Position numbers and translations under genes: made by a program | Notes under the pieces: generated by a model | Told to the model about the DNA's origin: nothing | Databases searched by the model: none | What the model saw: the letters and a program-made list of their open reading frames with translations, nothing else | NCBI RefSeq assembly: GCF_003402535.2 | Contig: NZ_AP025170.1 | Location: forward strand, 992,001 to 1,056,000 | Direction of reading: 5' to 3' | DNA: 64,000 bases | From: Cupriavidus sp. P-10 | Lineage (GTDB): Bacteria; Pseudomonadota; Gammaproteobacteria; Burkholderiales; Burkholderiaceae | Shown: one piece after another, positions 40,009 to 49,436 of the stretch | Numbering within the stretch: the stretch's first letter is position 1 | Layout: the number at the start of each line of letters is the position of its first letter

Positions 40009-40854
40009 ATGCAGATCTTCACGCTGTTCGAAGCGCAGATGCGCGCCTTCCACTCCGGCCACGCTACCGTGGCGGATCTGACCATCGGTTTCCAGTCGCG
40101 CCTGCTGCCCGCTACGGCCGGCATTGGCGAAACCTGCGACTACGTATTTCTACGCGCGGGAGAAGCGCAGCCCCAATTCGTGGCAGAGCGGCCCGAGTGG
40201 TGGGCCTGCCTGCGCGGTGGGCTGCGCCTGTCGGCGCCCGGCCGCGGGAGCCTGCTGGCGGGAGGCGGCGAGCTGTTCGCGCCTGCCACCGGCATGCCGA
40301 TGCAGGTCCGCGCGATGGTCGATACGATCCTGGTGCGCGCCGTGGCGCAGGGTGCGGAAGCGGCGCCGGTGTCGCTGCCCGCTGGCGCGCGTCGCTGCGC
40401 GCTGGGCAGGATGGGGGCGGACGAACCTGAAGGCATGGCAGCCGTCGCGGCGGTGGGCGGTGCCGCGCTGCTGCAAGACTGCTCAGGCATGCGGCCCGAA
40501 TTCATCCAGCTCGATGCGTCCGGCGGCGACTGGGCGCAGCGGCTGCGCGCGCGCGGCTTGCGCTGGGCGCTGTGCTATCGAGGTGCTGCAGGGTTGTACT
40601 GGCACGGGCCTGAGGCGCCAGCGGCGGACGACGAGGCGTTCCTGCAGCCCGGCGCGCTTTACGCGCCGGATGCGAACGAAACCTGTCGCCTCGACGTGCT
40701 CATGCCCGGCACGGGCCTGCTTTGCTGCTTCGGGCCGCCGGGAGAGCTCGGCGATCGCGGGGAGGAGGACGAAGGCGGGACCGGCCAGGCCTTCCGTTGC
40801 GCCGGACGCCTGGCCGGGGAGCGTGCCGCCACGCCGGCGCTGGTGGCGGCGTGA
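40009..40854 (+). CDS. Uncharacterised 281-aa protein
   Basis: Not recognised. From the ATG at 40009 (MQIFTLFEAQMRAFHSGHAT) it encodes 281 residues without signal peptide or membrane helix. Repeated glycine-rich turns (RGGLRLSAPGRGSLLAGGGE; CYRGAAGLYWHG) suggest a beta-rich, possibly cupin-like, two-part fold, but this is a guess. There are several Cys and Trp residues. Another in-frame ATG at 39973 is possible. It stands alone between the XRE gene and a convergent GST; codon use is high-GC like the neighbours, supporting a real gene. Confidence 0.6.
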   Translation: MQIFTLFEAQMRAFHSGHATVADLTIGFQSRLLPATAGIGETCDYVFLRAGEAQPQFVAERPEWWACLRGGLRLSAPGRGSLLAGGGELFAPATGMPMQVRAMVDTILVRAVAQGAEAAPVSLPAGARRCALGRMGADEPEGMAAVAAVGGAALLQDCSGMRPEFIQLDASGGDWAQRLRARGLRWALCYRGAAGLYWHGPEAPAADDEAFLQPGALYAPDANETCRLDVLMPGTGLLCCFGPPGELGDRGEEDEGGTGQAFRCAGRLAGERAATPALVAA

Positions 40855-40876
40855 GCGGAGTGAGGGAGCGGCGCTG

Positions 40877-40900
40877 CGGCCCGGGGCCATGCCCGGGCCG
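40877..40900. terminator. Hairpin between convergent genes
   Basis: A 9-bp perfect stem (CGGCCCGGG at 40877-40885, CCCGGGCCG at 40892-40900) with a 6-nt loop, in the 50-bp gap between the 281-aa gene and the convergent GST. There is no T-run on either strand, so termination would be weak or Rho-assisted. Confidence 0.45.
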
Positions 40901-40904
40901 GCCT

Positions 40905-41600
40905 TCAGTGGCGCTTGTACTGCGTGGCGCCGAACAGCACTTCGCGCGCCGCCTTGTCGTCCTGCAGCGCCTTGCGCGCGCTGGCCAGCACCTCTACGCC
41001 GCGCTTGACCGCGGGGCGCTCGGCGATCTCGTTGAACCACCGCTTCAGGTGCGGGTATTGGTCCAGCTCGACGCCCTGGTTCTGCCAGCTGCGCAGCCAC
41101 GGGAAGGTGGCGATATCGGCGATGGTGTACTGGTCGCCGGCCAGCCATTCGTGCTTTGACAACTGCGTGTCGATCACGCCGTACAGGCGCCTCGCTTCGT
41201 TGGTGTAGCGATTCACCGCGTATTCGATCGTCTCGGGCGCGTAGATGCGGAAGTGGTGCGCCTGGCCCAGCATCGGGCCGACGCCGCCCATCTGGAACAT
41301 CAGCCACTGCAGCGCGTCGTACTTGCCGCGCACGTCCCCGGGCAGGAACTTGCCGGTCTTGCCGGCCAGGTACAGCAGGATGGCGCCCGATTCGAACAGC
41401 GAGATCGGCTTGCCGTCCGGGCCGTCGGGATCGACGATGGCGGGAATCTTGTTATTGGGGCTGATCTTGAGGAAGTGCTCGCCGAACTGGTCGCCGGCGC
41501 CGATGTTGATCGGATGGACCTTGTACTCCAGGCCGCATTCTTCCAGCATGATGTGGACTTTGTGGCCGTTGGGCGTTGCCCAGGTATAGACGTCGATCAT
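40905..41600 (-). CDS. Glutathione S-transferase, YfcG/YghU-like
   Basis: A 231-aa GST from the ATG at 41600, with AGGGGAG as ribosome site. The N-terminal thioredoxin-like domain starts MIDVYTWATPNGHKVHIMLE, where the TPN motif replaces the usual catalytic Tyr/Ser as in the nu-class YfcG/YghU enzymes, which act as disulfide-bond reductases. The SPNNKIPAIVD and ESGAILLYLAGKTG segments bind glutathione. The C-terminal helical domain is complete. Confidence 0.9.
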   Translation of the reverse strand: MIDVYTWATPNGHKVHIMLEECGLEYKVHPINIGAGDQFGEHFLKISPNNKIPAIVDPDGPDGKPISLFESGAILLYLAGKTGKFLPGDVRGKYDALQWLMFQMGGVGPMLGQAHHFRIYAPETIEYAVNRYTNEARRLYGVIDTQLSKHEWLAGDQYTIADIATFPWLRSWQNQGVELDQYPHLKRWFNEIAERPAVKRGVEVLASARKALQDDKAAREVLFGATQYKRH

Positions 41601-41682
41601 CGCAAAAGCTCCCCTGGCTGCGATCATGTTGACTGCCACGCCAACCACTGACGTGGCGAACCGGGCGATTTAAGCACAGAAG

Positions 41683-41711
41683 AAAAAAACGCGCAGGCAG
41701 GCTGCGCGTTT
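41683..41711 (-). terminator. Intrinsic terminator of the ACAD10/11-like gene
   Basis: Read on the minus strand: stem AAACGCGCAG / CTGCGCGTTT (41702-41711 with 41687-41696), 5-nt loop and a run of seven Ts (41683-41689). It is 44 bp after the dehydrogenase stop. Confidence 0.88.
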
Positions 41712-41754
41712 CCATGCTGGCATCAGGGGCGAGCGCGCCCCCAGCGGCGGGCGC

Positions 41755-43017
41755 TCAGAAGCCGCGCGCCACCGGCATCTTGATGCTGTCCGGGTTCACG
41801 TTCATGTGCTTGGCCAGCTCCAGCTTGGCGATGGCGTTGCGGTGCACCTCGTCCGGACCGTCGGCCAGGCGCAGCGTGCGCTGGTGCGCCCACCAGTTGG
41901 CCAGCGGGAAGTCGCTGGAAACACCCGCGGCGCCGTGCACCTGGATGGCCCAGTCGATCACCTTCAGCGCCACGTTCGGTGCGATGACCTTGATCATGGC
42001 GATCTCGGCCTTGGCCACCTTGTTGCCGACGGTGTCCATCATGTACGCGGCCTTGAGCGTCAGCAGGCGCGCCATCTCGATCTCGCAGCGCGCTTCGGCG
42101 ATGCGTTCCTGGGTCACGCCCTGGCTGGACACCGGCTTGCCGAAGGCCACGCGCGACAGCGCGCGCTTGCACAGCAGTTCCAGCGCGCGCTCGGCCACGC
42201 CGATGCTGCGCATGCAGTGGTGGATACGGCCCGGGCCGAGGCGGCCCTGCGCGATCTCGAAGCCGCGGCCTTCGCCCAGCAGGATGTTCGAGGCCGGCAC
42301 GCGCACGTTCTTCAGCTCGATCTCCATGTGGCCGTGCGGCGCGTCGTCGTAGCCGAACACCGGCAGGAAGCGCTTGATGGTGATCCCCGGGGTGTCGGCC
42401 GGCACCACGACCATCGACTGCTGCTCATGGCGGCCGGCGTCGGGGTTGGTCTTGCCCATCACGATATAGACCTGGCAGCGCGGATCGCCGGCGCCCGACG
42501 ACCACCATTTGGTGCCATTGATGACGTAGTGGTCGCCATCGCGCTCGATGCGGCATTCGATGTTGGTGGCGTCCGACGAGGCCACCGCGGGCTCGGTCAT
42601 CAGGAAGGCAGAGCGGATCTCGCCGGCCAGCAGCGGCTCCAGCCATTTGTCCTTCAGTTCCTCGGAGGCATAGCGCTCCAGCGTCTCCATGTTGCCGGTG
42701 TCGGGCGCGGCGCAGTTGAAGACCTCGGCCGACCAGGGCACCCGGCCCATGATCTCGCACAGCGTGGCGTATTCCAGGTTGGACAGGCCCTGCGGCGCGC
42801 GCGGCGAGCGCGGCAGGAACAGGTTCCACATGCCAGCTTCGCGCGCCAGCGGCTTCAGTTCCTCGATCACCTTGGTCGGGACCCAGGCGTTGCCGGCGCG
42901 GCGGTTGGCGTCGATCTCTTCGGCGAAGCGCTTCTCGTTCGGATAGATGTGCTTGTCGAAGAAGGCCAGCAGCTTGGCCTGCATTTCCTTGACCTTCGGG
43001 CTGTACTCGAAATCCAT
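41755..43017 (-). CDS. Acyl-CoA dehydrogenase, ACAD10/11-like
   Basis: A 420-aa flavoprotein ([20 protein letters not shown]). It follows the dehydrogenase domain of ACAD10/ACAD11, recognisable from [40 protein letters not shown] and [19 protein letters not shown]. Members of this branch work with a kinase domain on 4-hydroxyacyl-CoAs; a separate kinase homologue lies at 51472-52548 on the same strand. GCGAGGAGACCAC is the ribosome site. A LysR gene is divergent from it. Confidence 0.9.
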   Translation of the reverse strand: MDFEYSPKVKEMQAKLLAFFDKHIYPNEKRFAEEIDANRRAGNAWVPTKVIEELKPLAREAGMWNLFLPRSPRAPQGLSNLEYATLCEIMGRVPWSAEVFNCAAPDTGNMETLERYASEELKDKWLEPLLAGEIRSAFLMTEPAVASSDATNIECRIERDGDHYVINGTKWWSSGAGDPRCQVYIVMGKTNPDAGRHEQQSMVVVPADTPGITIKRFLPVFGYDDAPHGHMEIELKNVRVPASNILLGEGRGFEIAQGRLGPGRIHHCMRSIGVAERALELLCKRALSRVAFGKPVSSQGVTQERIAEARCEIEMARLLTLKAAYMMDTVGNKVAKAEIAMIKVIAPNVALKVIDWAIQVHGAAGVSSDFPLANWWAHQRTLRLADGPDEVHRNAIAKLELAKHMNVNPDSIKMPVARGF

Positions 43018-43130
43018 GTGGTCTCCTCGCTACGGGATCAATGGGCGCCGGCATGGCAGCGGCGCCGGTTGGCTACGTCATTCAGGTGGAATGGGCCGAT
43101 GCAATGCACTCTATCTGAAAGACGTTAATT

Positions 43131-43147
43131 AGAAAAATGAATTTTCT
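43131..43147. promoter_or_regulatory. Palindrome in the dehydrogenase/LysR intergenic region
   Basis: AGAAAAATGAATTTTCT has 6-bp perfect arms (AGAAAA/TTTTCT). It is the only AT-rich symmetric site in the 177-bp divergent region. It is a candidate binding site for the adjacent LysR regulator, which usually binds between itself and its target. Confidence 0.45.
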
Positions 43148-43194
43148 GGATTTGCCAGTATCAATTCCCTGCATTCCGTGACAGAATCGCCGTC

Positions 43195-44133
43195 ATGCAG
43201 CTCTCCCGGATCGACCTCAACCTCTTCGTGGTGTTCGACGCCATCTACAGCGAAGGCAGCATCACCGCGGCCGCGCGCCAGCTCAACCTGACGCAGCCCG
43301 CGGTCAGCCATGCGCTGGGGCGGCTGCGCACGCTGTTCGACGACCCGCTGTTCGAGCGCCGCGGGCAGGGCATGGCACCCACGCCGCTGGCCCGTTCGCT
43401 GGCGGGCGAGGTGCGCGGCGCGCTGCAATCGTTCGCGCGCACGTTGCAGGATACGCCGCACTTCGATCCGACCAATACGGTGCGGCGCTTCACCATCGGC
43501 ATGCGCGACGCGCTGGAATCGACGCTGCTGCCGCCGCTGATGGCGCGGGTGACGGCAATGGCGCCGCACGTGGAAATCGCCGCAATCCGCTTTGACCGGC
43601 GCGAGATGGAGTCCGAACTGCTGGCCGGGACCATCGACACCGCGATCGATATCCTGCTGCCGGTTTCGCCGGCCATCCACCACGCGCCATTCATGAACGA
43701 CCCGATGGTGGTGCTGGCACGCCGCGACCATCCGCTGGTGAAGAAGGAACTGACGCTGGAGCGCTACCTGGCGGCCGAGCACGTGCACGTGTCATCGCGC
43801 CGCCGTGGCGCCGGGCTGGAAGACCAGGCGCTGCACCGCATGGGCCTGACGCGGCGCGTGCGGCTGCGTTGCCAGCACTATGCCGCCGCGTGCCGCGTGG
43901 TCAGCTGCACCGACCTGCTGGCGACGCTGCCGCTGCGCTATGCGCGCATCGCCAACGAGCCCTATGCCAACCGGCTGCTGTCGCTGCCGTTCAAGGTCCC
44001 GACGCTGGAACTGCACCTGTACTGGCACGCGGGCGGCGAGAACGATGGCGCCAACAGGTGGCTGCGCGAGCAGTTGATGGCGGTGATGACATCACTGGGT
44101 GGTGGCACCGCTGATGTGACGCCTGCGGGCTAA
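43195..44133 (+). CDS. LysR-family transcriptional regulator
   Basis: A 312-aa LysR protein. The winged HTH is at about residues 5-65 (VVFDAIYSEGSITAAARQLN, then LTQPAVSHALGRLRTLF), and the remainder is a periplasmic-binding-protein-like effector domain. Divergent orientation from the ACAD10/11-like gene, 177 bp apart, makes that gene its probable target. The inducer is unknown; a hydroxyacyl-CoA or acid precursor would fit the context. Confidence 0.92.
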   Translation: MQLSRIDLNLFVVFDAIYSEGSITAAARQLNLTQPAVSHALGRLRTLFDDPLFERRGQGMAPTPLARSLAGEVRGALQSFARTLQDTPHFDPTNTVRRFTIGMRDALESTLLPPLMARVTAMAPHVEIAAIRFDRREMESELLAGTIDTAIDILLPVSPAIHHAPFMNDPMVVLARRDHPLVKKELTLERYLAAEHVHVSSRRRGAGLEDQALHRMGLTRRVRLRCQHYAAACRVVSCTDLLATLPLRYARIANEPYANRLLSLPFKVPTLELHLYWHAGGENDGANRWLREQLMAVMTSLGGGTADVTPAG

Positions 44134-44358
44134 GCGGATGGCACGTCGCATGCCGCTTGCGACAAGGTGCGTCGGAAGCCGCCCCCGTGCTCCGCGCGCG
44201 GTTCACACGTAAGCAATTGTTCGCAGGCTAGACCCTGCCGGGTCACGCTCATACCATCGACCGGTCTTTCTGCCTCCGGCGCCTCCCGCGTCGGTTGTCC
44301 GCGCGTGCGGATCCCTCAGGCAGATGCCTTATTCCACGACTACGAGACATCCAGACCG

Positions 44359-45555
44359 ATGACCGGGACACGCTTGCTTGCTGATTGCCAACCCACGCTG
44401 CCGCGACGCGCGCGCCGCACCACGTTCACCCTGACCGGCCTCTGCGCCGCTGCCGCGCTGGCCCTGTCCGCCTGTGGCGGCGGTGGCGACGGCGGCGGTG
44501 GAAGCACCTCGGGCGCTGCGCCACAGGGTTCCTCGCAATCCGGCACCCAGTCCAGCGCGAACCCCAGCGCGAACCCCGGCTCGACGCCCGGTTCCTCTTC
44601 CACGCCGGTCACGGCCGGCGGCTGCTACACCGTCAGCGGCGCGGCGCCGGCGCCCGCGGCTGGCAGCGGCATCACGCTGCTGCCGGCGCGCGGCAGCGCG
44701 GTCAGCAACTACCGCGTGCTCGACGAACCGCGCAGCGCGGGCCTGTGCTACGCCAACTACCGGCGCGAGCAGGTCGGCCTGCCGGCGCTGGCAGCGCGCG
44801 ACGCGCTCAACAACGTGGCGCAGAACCACACCGGGTACATGCTGGCCAACGCCACGCTGACGCACGACGAAGTCAGCGGCAAGCCCGGCTATACCGGTGC
44901 CACGCCCAACGCGCGCATCCAGGCGGCTTACTCGACCAATGCCACCGCGGAAGTGGTGGCCGGCGCCAACCGCTGGACCTCGGTGGCCAATGCCAACCTG
45001 TCGATGTCGCCCAAGGATGCGCTGGCCTCTGACCTGATCAACGCGCCGTTCCACCGCGCCGCGCTGCTGGGCAGCTACGGCTCGGCCGGCAGCGGCTTTG
45101 CGGAGAGCGTGGGCCCGAACGGCAGCGGCACGTCTGCAAGCTACTACCAGACCATCGACCTGGCCGATGCGTCCAAGGGCGGCACAGACAACCAGATGGT
45201 GGCTTACCCGTTCAACGGCCAGGCCGACGTGCCCGCCAGCTGGGTCAACTCCGAAAGCCCCAACCCGGCGCCGGGCTACGAAGGCAAGACCGTGGGCTAC
45301 CCGGTCTCGCTGCAGGCGATCAACACCTCGCTGCAGTTCGATGCCGACAACTTCGCCATCACCGACGCACAGGGCAACAGCGTCAACTGCCTGAAGGTCG
45401 ACAGCCGTTCGTCGGGCCTGTCCAGCGCCGCGCGCGGGCTGGCGATCTGCACGCCGGTGGCACCGTTGGCAAGCGGCCAGCGCTACAACGTGCGCGTGAC
45501 CGGCCGGCTGGGTTCGCAGCCGGTGGACCTGAGCTGGTCGTTCACCACGCGCTGA
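44359..45555 (+). CDS. CAP/SCP-domain lipoprotein with C-terminal Ig-like domain
   Basis: A 398-aa exported protein. The signal sequence ends LALSAC, with the lipidated Cys at residue 39, followed by a Gly/Ser-rich linker of about 50 residues. A CAP (cysteine-rich secretory/PR-1) domain follows (LCYANYRREQVGLPALAARD; ALNNVAQNHTGYMLAN; INAPFHRAALL). The last about 110 residues resemble a bacterial Ig-like domain, ending LSWSFTTR. The frame is open upstream to 44167 but only the 44359 start gives a normal signal peptide. Function unknown; CAP domains are proposed to bind lipids or act on proteins. Confidence 0.8.
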   Translation: MTGTRLLADCQPTLPRRARRTTFTLTGLCAAAALALSACGGGGDGGGGSTSGAAPQGSSQSGTQSSANPSANPGSTPGSSSTPVTAGGCYTVSGAAPAPAAGSGITLLPARGSAVSNYRVLDEPRSAGLCYANYRREQVGLPALAARDALNNVAQNHTGYMLANATLTHDEVSGKPGYTGATPNARIQAAYSTNATAEVVAGANRWTSVANANLSMSPKDALASDLINAPFHRAALLGSYGSAGSGFAESVGPNGSGTSASYYQTIDLADASKGGTDNQMVAYPFNGQADVPASWVNSESPNPAPGYEGKTVGYPVSLQAINTSLQFDADNFAITDAQGNSVNCLKVDSRSSGLSSAARGLAICTPVAPLASGQRYNVRVTGRLGSQPVDLSWSFTTR

Positions 45556-45588
45556 TCTTCCGCGGTCAGCCACCAGGCACCGGCGCGC

Positions 45589-46812
45589 TCACTGCGGCGC
45601 GCGGTGCTGCAGATCGATGCGCACCTGGCCCGGGGCCAGCGTGCGGTCGGCTTGCACGGCATATGGCAACGGCGGGCGCTGTCCCGCCGGCATCGACTGC
45701 CATAGCCGTTCCACCCATTCCCTGATGTCCGCGCTGTCCGGTTCGGCCGCCCACACGCCAAGCGGCGGGCTTGCCTGCATGCGCGCCGCGATTGACGCGG
45801 GATCTTCCTGCACCGACACAACCATCGCCGCTGTGGCAAGCGCCGCGGGTGCGCGCGCCGCCGCCATCGGCGGGGCCATCTTGCGCGCGAAGTCGGCGCG
45901 CGGGGCGGCTGCCGGCGCCGGTGCGGGCGGGGCCGCTGGCGCAGGCGCGGCTTCCGCCATGGCGGAGTAGGCGGGCATCGGCGGGGCTGCTGCGACGGCG
46001 GGGGCTTGAGGCTGCAAGCCTTCGGTGGCCGGGGCAGGGGCGGGCATTGCCTGCGTATCGCCGCGTGGCGTCGCCTTGCGCTCGGCGCGCGGCTGTATGC
46101 GCTGGCGCGGGGTGGCTTCGCGTTCTTGCCGTAGCTCCTGCGATGCCGATGTAGTGGCCCTGGGTGCCGGTGGTGCGGGATTTGCCGGAGCGGCGACGGG
46201 TGCGTCCTGCGTCGGCGCGGGTGCGTCCCCGGCTGCCGGCGCCGTTGTCGGCGCGGCAGGTGCAGCTGCAGTTGTGGCTGCAGGTGTGGTTGACTCTTGC
46301 ACCGCTGCCGGTTGCAAGGCGCCTTCGTCGATCTGCCGCAGCACGATGCTGGTGGTCAGCCCGGCCACGGCCGCCACGCTAGCCACCGCGCCGAGCGAAC
46401 GCCACCAACGGCGTGCGCGTGCCGTGCGTGTCTGTTCTGTCCGCCCTGTGGCCTGCGCGGTGGCTGTGCGGTGCGCCTGCGCCGCCAGCCAGTCGCGCGT
46501 GGCATCGCTGACGGGCGCACCCAGGGCCTGCGCCACCGGCTGGCCTGCCGCAATGCCGGTCAGCACCGCATCGCGCCGGCCCGCCTGCGCTGCCTGCAGC
46601 CGCGCGGCTTCTTCCATCACCGCGGACGCGAGTCCCGGCGGCGCGGTGAATGGCAGGGAGCCGGCGCGGCGCGCGTCGGCTTCCTGTTGGGCCGCCCGCG
46701 CCGCTGCATGCACCGCGTCGGCCAGGCGTTCCGACGGCGTGTAGCGGGGCAGGTCCTTCAGCAGCGCGGCGAGCCGGTCCTGCCCGTCGATGAAGCGGTC
46801 GGCGGCGCTCAT
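45589..46812 (-). CDS. Putative anti-sigma factor with one transmembrane helix
   Basis: A 407-aa protein directly behind an ECF sigma gene (4-bp overlap). The first about 135 residues are helical and soluble; one membrane helix follows (WWRSLGAVASVAAVAGLTTS), then about 270 residues outside, dominated by Pro/Ala-rich linkers. A compact C-terminal part contains REWVERLWQSMPAGQRPPLP. No zinc-binding anti-sigma motif is seen. The anti-sigma role is inferred from position and topology. Confidence 0.65.
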   Translation of the reverse strand: MSAADRFIDGQDRLAALLKDLPRYTPSERLADAVHAAARAAQQEADARRAGSLPFTAPPGLASAVMEEAARLQAAQAGRRDAVLTGIAAGQPVAQALGAPVSDATRDWLAAQAHRTATAQATGRTEQTRTARARRWWRSLGAVASVAAVAGLTTSIVLRQIDEGALQPAAVQESTTPAATTAAAPAAPTTAPAAGDAPAPTQDAPVAAPANPAPPAPRATTSASQELRQEREATPRQRIQPRAERKATPRGDTQAMPAPAPATEGLQPQAPAVAAAPPMPAYSAMAEAAPAPAAPPAPAPAAAPRADFARKMAPPMAAARAPAALATAAMVVSVQEDPASIAARMQASPPLGVWAAEPDSADIREWVERLWQSMPAGQRPPLPYAVQADRTLAPGQVRIDLQHRAPQ

Positions 46813-47423
46813 GGCCCAGGCTCCCGCGCGCCGGGCACGCTGCCTGCCAGGTCGGCACGCAGGCGCGCAAAGGCATAGCGCAGCCGGCTCTTCACGGTCT
46901 CGAACTTCTCGCCCAGCATCTGCGCGATATCCTCGACGCTCATGTCGCTGAAGAAGCGCAGCACCACCACCTCGCGCTGCGCCACCGGCAGTTGCAGCAG
47001 CGCGCGGTGGACGTGGTGCGCATGCTGCCGCAACTGCAGCTCGGCTTCCGGCGACAGGTCGTCGGCGGGCAGTTCCGGCGGCTGGCCATCGTCCGTGTCA
47101 TGGCGCTGGCGCGCATCCGCGCTGCGCACCTGGTCAAGCCAGGCATTGCGCGCGATCTGGTACAGGAAGGTGCGGAACGCCGCGGCGGGCTGGTAATCGC
47201 CGCAGCGGGTCATCAGCTTGACCCAGGTCTTCTGCGCGATGTCTTCGGCCTCGCCGGTGTTGCCCTGGCACAGCCACGCCACGTAGTTGTAGAGGCCGGC
47301 GTTATGGCGGCGGAACAGTTCGGCGATGGGCTGCTCGATGATGCCGGAAGCGACCAGCAGCATCAGGTCCTGGTCGGGCAGCGCGGCCAACGGGGGAGGC
47401 GGGACGGGGTCTGGAGCCTGCAT
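46809..47423 (-). CDS. ECF-type RNA polymerase sigma factor
   Basis: A 204-aa sigma-70 family protein of the extracytoplasmic-function group. Region 2 is at about residues 30-95 (RRHNAGLYNYVAWLCQGNTG; AEDIAQKTWVKLM; FLYQIARNAWLDQVR). Region 4 is at about 130-190 (LLQLPVAQREVVVLRFFSDM; VEDIAQMLGEKFETVKSRLR). The ATG at 47423 (MQAPDPVPPPP) lies in a frame open further upstream without resemblance. It is the middle gene of the VWA-sigma-anti-sigma operon. Confidence 0.9.
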   Translation of the reverse strand: MQAPDPVPPPPLAALPDQDLMLLVASGIIEQPIAELFRRHNAGLYNYVAWLCQGNTGEAEDIAQKTWVKLMTRCGDYQPAAAFRTFLYQIARNAWLDQVRSADARQRHDTDDGQPPELPADDLSPEAELQLRQHAHHVHRALLQLPVAQREVVVLRFFSDMSVEDIAQMLGEKFETVKSRLRYAFARLRADLAGSVPGAREPGP

Positions 47424-47490
47424 GCGCCCGAGTATAGGAGAGCGCAGGGCGGGGCGACAAACCGCTGCGCCGCCCTGCGCCGCTACGTTG

Positions 47491-49239
47491 TCAGCGCGCC
47501 GCACGCTCGGGAGCCGCACCACTGGCATCCGCCGGCTTGCTGGTCGCGAGGCTTTGCGCCAGGTCCACCAGCTTGAGGAATTCGCCGCGGTAGCCGAAGC
47601 GGTCGGCGCCGCGCGCGCCTTGCGCCAGCGCATGCGCCTCCGCGTAGCCCCAGCTGGCGGTGTGCTTGCCGCCGCGCAGCGCCTGGCCGAAGCCCGCCAC
47701 GGCGGCAGCGAAGCGGAAGTCGTCGTCGCCTTGGGCCAGCGGCCGGATCGCCTGCCGCGCCACAGTGATATTCATCAGCTGGCTGGTGCTGGCCGTGGGC
47801 AGCTTGTAGCGCAGCTTCACATGCGCCAGTTCGCCATCGCGGCCGTTTGCCGGCGTGGCCGGCTGGTAGCGCAGCGGATCGACCAGCCCGGGCTGGCCGG
47901 CCAGCGTCAGCTCATACAGCGCGGTCACCGTATGGCCGGCGCCGATGTCACCGGCGTCGACCTTGTCGTTGTTGAAATCCTCGCGCGCCAGCATGCGGTT
48001 TTCATAGCCGATCAGACGGTATTCCTTCACCGTCGCCGGGTTGAATTCCACCTGGATCTTCACGTCTCGCGCGATGGTGGCCAGCGTCGAGCTGACCTCG
48101 TTCACCAGCACCTTGTTGCCTTCCATCAGGTTGTCGATATACGAGTAGGCGCCGTCGCCTGCATCGGCCAGCTGCTCCATCAGCTGCTCGTTGTAGTTGC
48201 CGGTGCCGAAGCCCAGCGTCGACAGCGACACGCCCGACTTGCGCTTCTCTTCGACCATGCCCTTGAGCTGCCGGAAGTCGGTCACGCCGACATTGAAGTC
48301 GCCGTCGGTCGCCAGCAGCACCCGGTTGATGCCGCCTGCAATGTAGCCCTGCTGCGCGGCCTGGTAGGCCAGTGCGATGCCGCTGGCGCCGGCGGTGCTG
48401 CCACCGGCCACGAGCTGGTCGATGGCGGCGCTGATGGCGGTCTTGTCGCTGCCCGGCGTGGGCGGCAGCGCCACGCGGGTGCCGCTGGCATAGGTGACCA
48501 GCGTGATGCGGTCCTGTGCCCGCAGCTTGTTCACCAGCAGCTTCAGCGAGGACTTGAGCAGCGGCAGCTTGTCGGGCGAGTCCATTGAGCCGGACACGTC
48601 GACCAGGAACACCAGGTTGGCCGGCGGCAGCGCGCCGCTGGCGATGTCCTTGCCCTTGATGCCGATGCGCAGCAGCACGTTGGACGGATGCCACGGCGCG
48701 GGCGCCAGCGCGGTGTGCACGGCGAAGGGCCTGCCGTCGGCAGGCTGGCCGTAGTCGTAGGGGAAGTAGTTCAGCAGCTCTTCCACGCGCACGGCATCCG
48801 CGGGCGGCAGCCGGCCGGCATTGAGCAGGCGGCGCATATTGCTGTAGCTGCCTGTGTCGACGTCGATGCTGAAGGTGGACACCGGGGCCTGCGCGACGAG
48901 TTTGACGCTGTTCTCTTCGATCTGGCCGTAGCGCTCGCGGTCCGAGGCCTGCGGTGGCGGCAAATGATAGGGTCGCGGCATGGCCATCGGGGCATGGGGC
49001 GCGACGGCGCGCATTTCGGCGGCGGGTGCGACGCTGGCGGCTTTGGCCGATCCGGCAGCGTGGTCGCGGACTGGCGCGGGCGCCGGGGCCGGCGGCACAG
49101 GTTGCGGCGCCTGCGTCAGCGAAGGCGAATGCCCGCCGCAGGCCGACAGCGCCAGTGCCAGCGCGGCGGCGCAGCAGGCAGCAGCGGCCCGGGCGCGCCG
49201 GGCGCCGACGGTGGAAACGACCGGTGCGCGAAGTTGCAT
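47491..49239 (-). CDS. VWA-domain lipoprotein (YfbK-like)
   Basis: A 582-aa lipoprotein (lipobox LALSAC, Cys at residue 34). A Pro/Ala-rich spacer leads to the N-terminal vWF_A-associated region (VSTFSIDVDTGSYSNMRRLL), then a von Willebrand A domain whose MIDAS motif DVSGS begins at about residue 214. The C-terminal part (DUF3520-like; FRFAAAVAGFGQALRGGK) completes the YfbK-type layout. GGAGAACAAC is the ribosome site. 67 bp from the sigma gene; possibly the surface sensor or an effector of that system. Confidence 0.88.
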   Translation of the reverse strand: MQLRAPVVSTVGARRARAAAACCAAALALALSACGGHSPSLTQAPQPVPPAPAPAPVRDHAAGSAKAASVAPAAEMRAVAPHAPMAMPRPYHLPPPQASDRERYGQIEENSVKLVAQAPVSTFSIDVDTGSYSNMRRLLNAGRLPPADAVRVEELLNYFPYDYGQPADGRPFAVHTALAPAPWHPSNVLLRIGIKGKDIASGALPPANLVFLVDVSGSMDSPDKLPLLKSSLKLLVNKLRAQDRITLVTYASGTRVALPPTPGSDKTAISAAIDQLVAGGSTAGASGIALAYQAAQQGYIAGGINRVLLATDGDFNVGVTDFRQLKGMVEEKRKSGVSLSTLGFGTGNYNEQLMEQLADAGDGAYSYIDNLMEGNKVLVNEVSSTLATIARDVKIQVEFNPATVKEYRLIGYENRMLAREDFNNDKVDAGDIGAGHTVTALYELTLAGQPGLVDPLRYQPATPANGRDGELAHVKLRYKLPTASTSQLMNITVARQAIRPLAQGDDDFRFAAAVAGFGQALRGGKHTASWGYAEAHALAQGARGADRFGYRGEFLKLVDLAQSLATSKPADASGAAPERAAR

Positions 49240-49436
49240 GTTGTTCTCCTGGAGGGCCGCAGGCGGGACGCCGGGTGGCCTGTCCATGAAACGGAGCACG
49301 GCCGTCGGCGGGGTTGAATTCCGCAGATTTTTTTCGCTGCACGCTCCGCCAGGTGACGGAAATCAGACTTTGCCCGACCCCCGCATGCGCCGATCGCCAC
49401 TACAATCGCCTGATTCCTTCCCCCAGGAGACATCGC

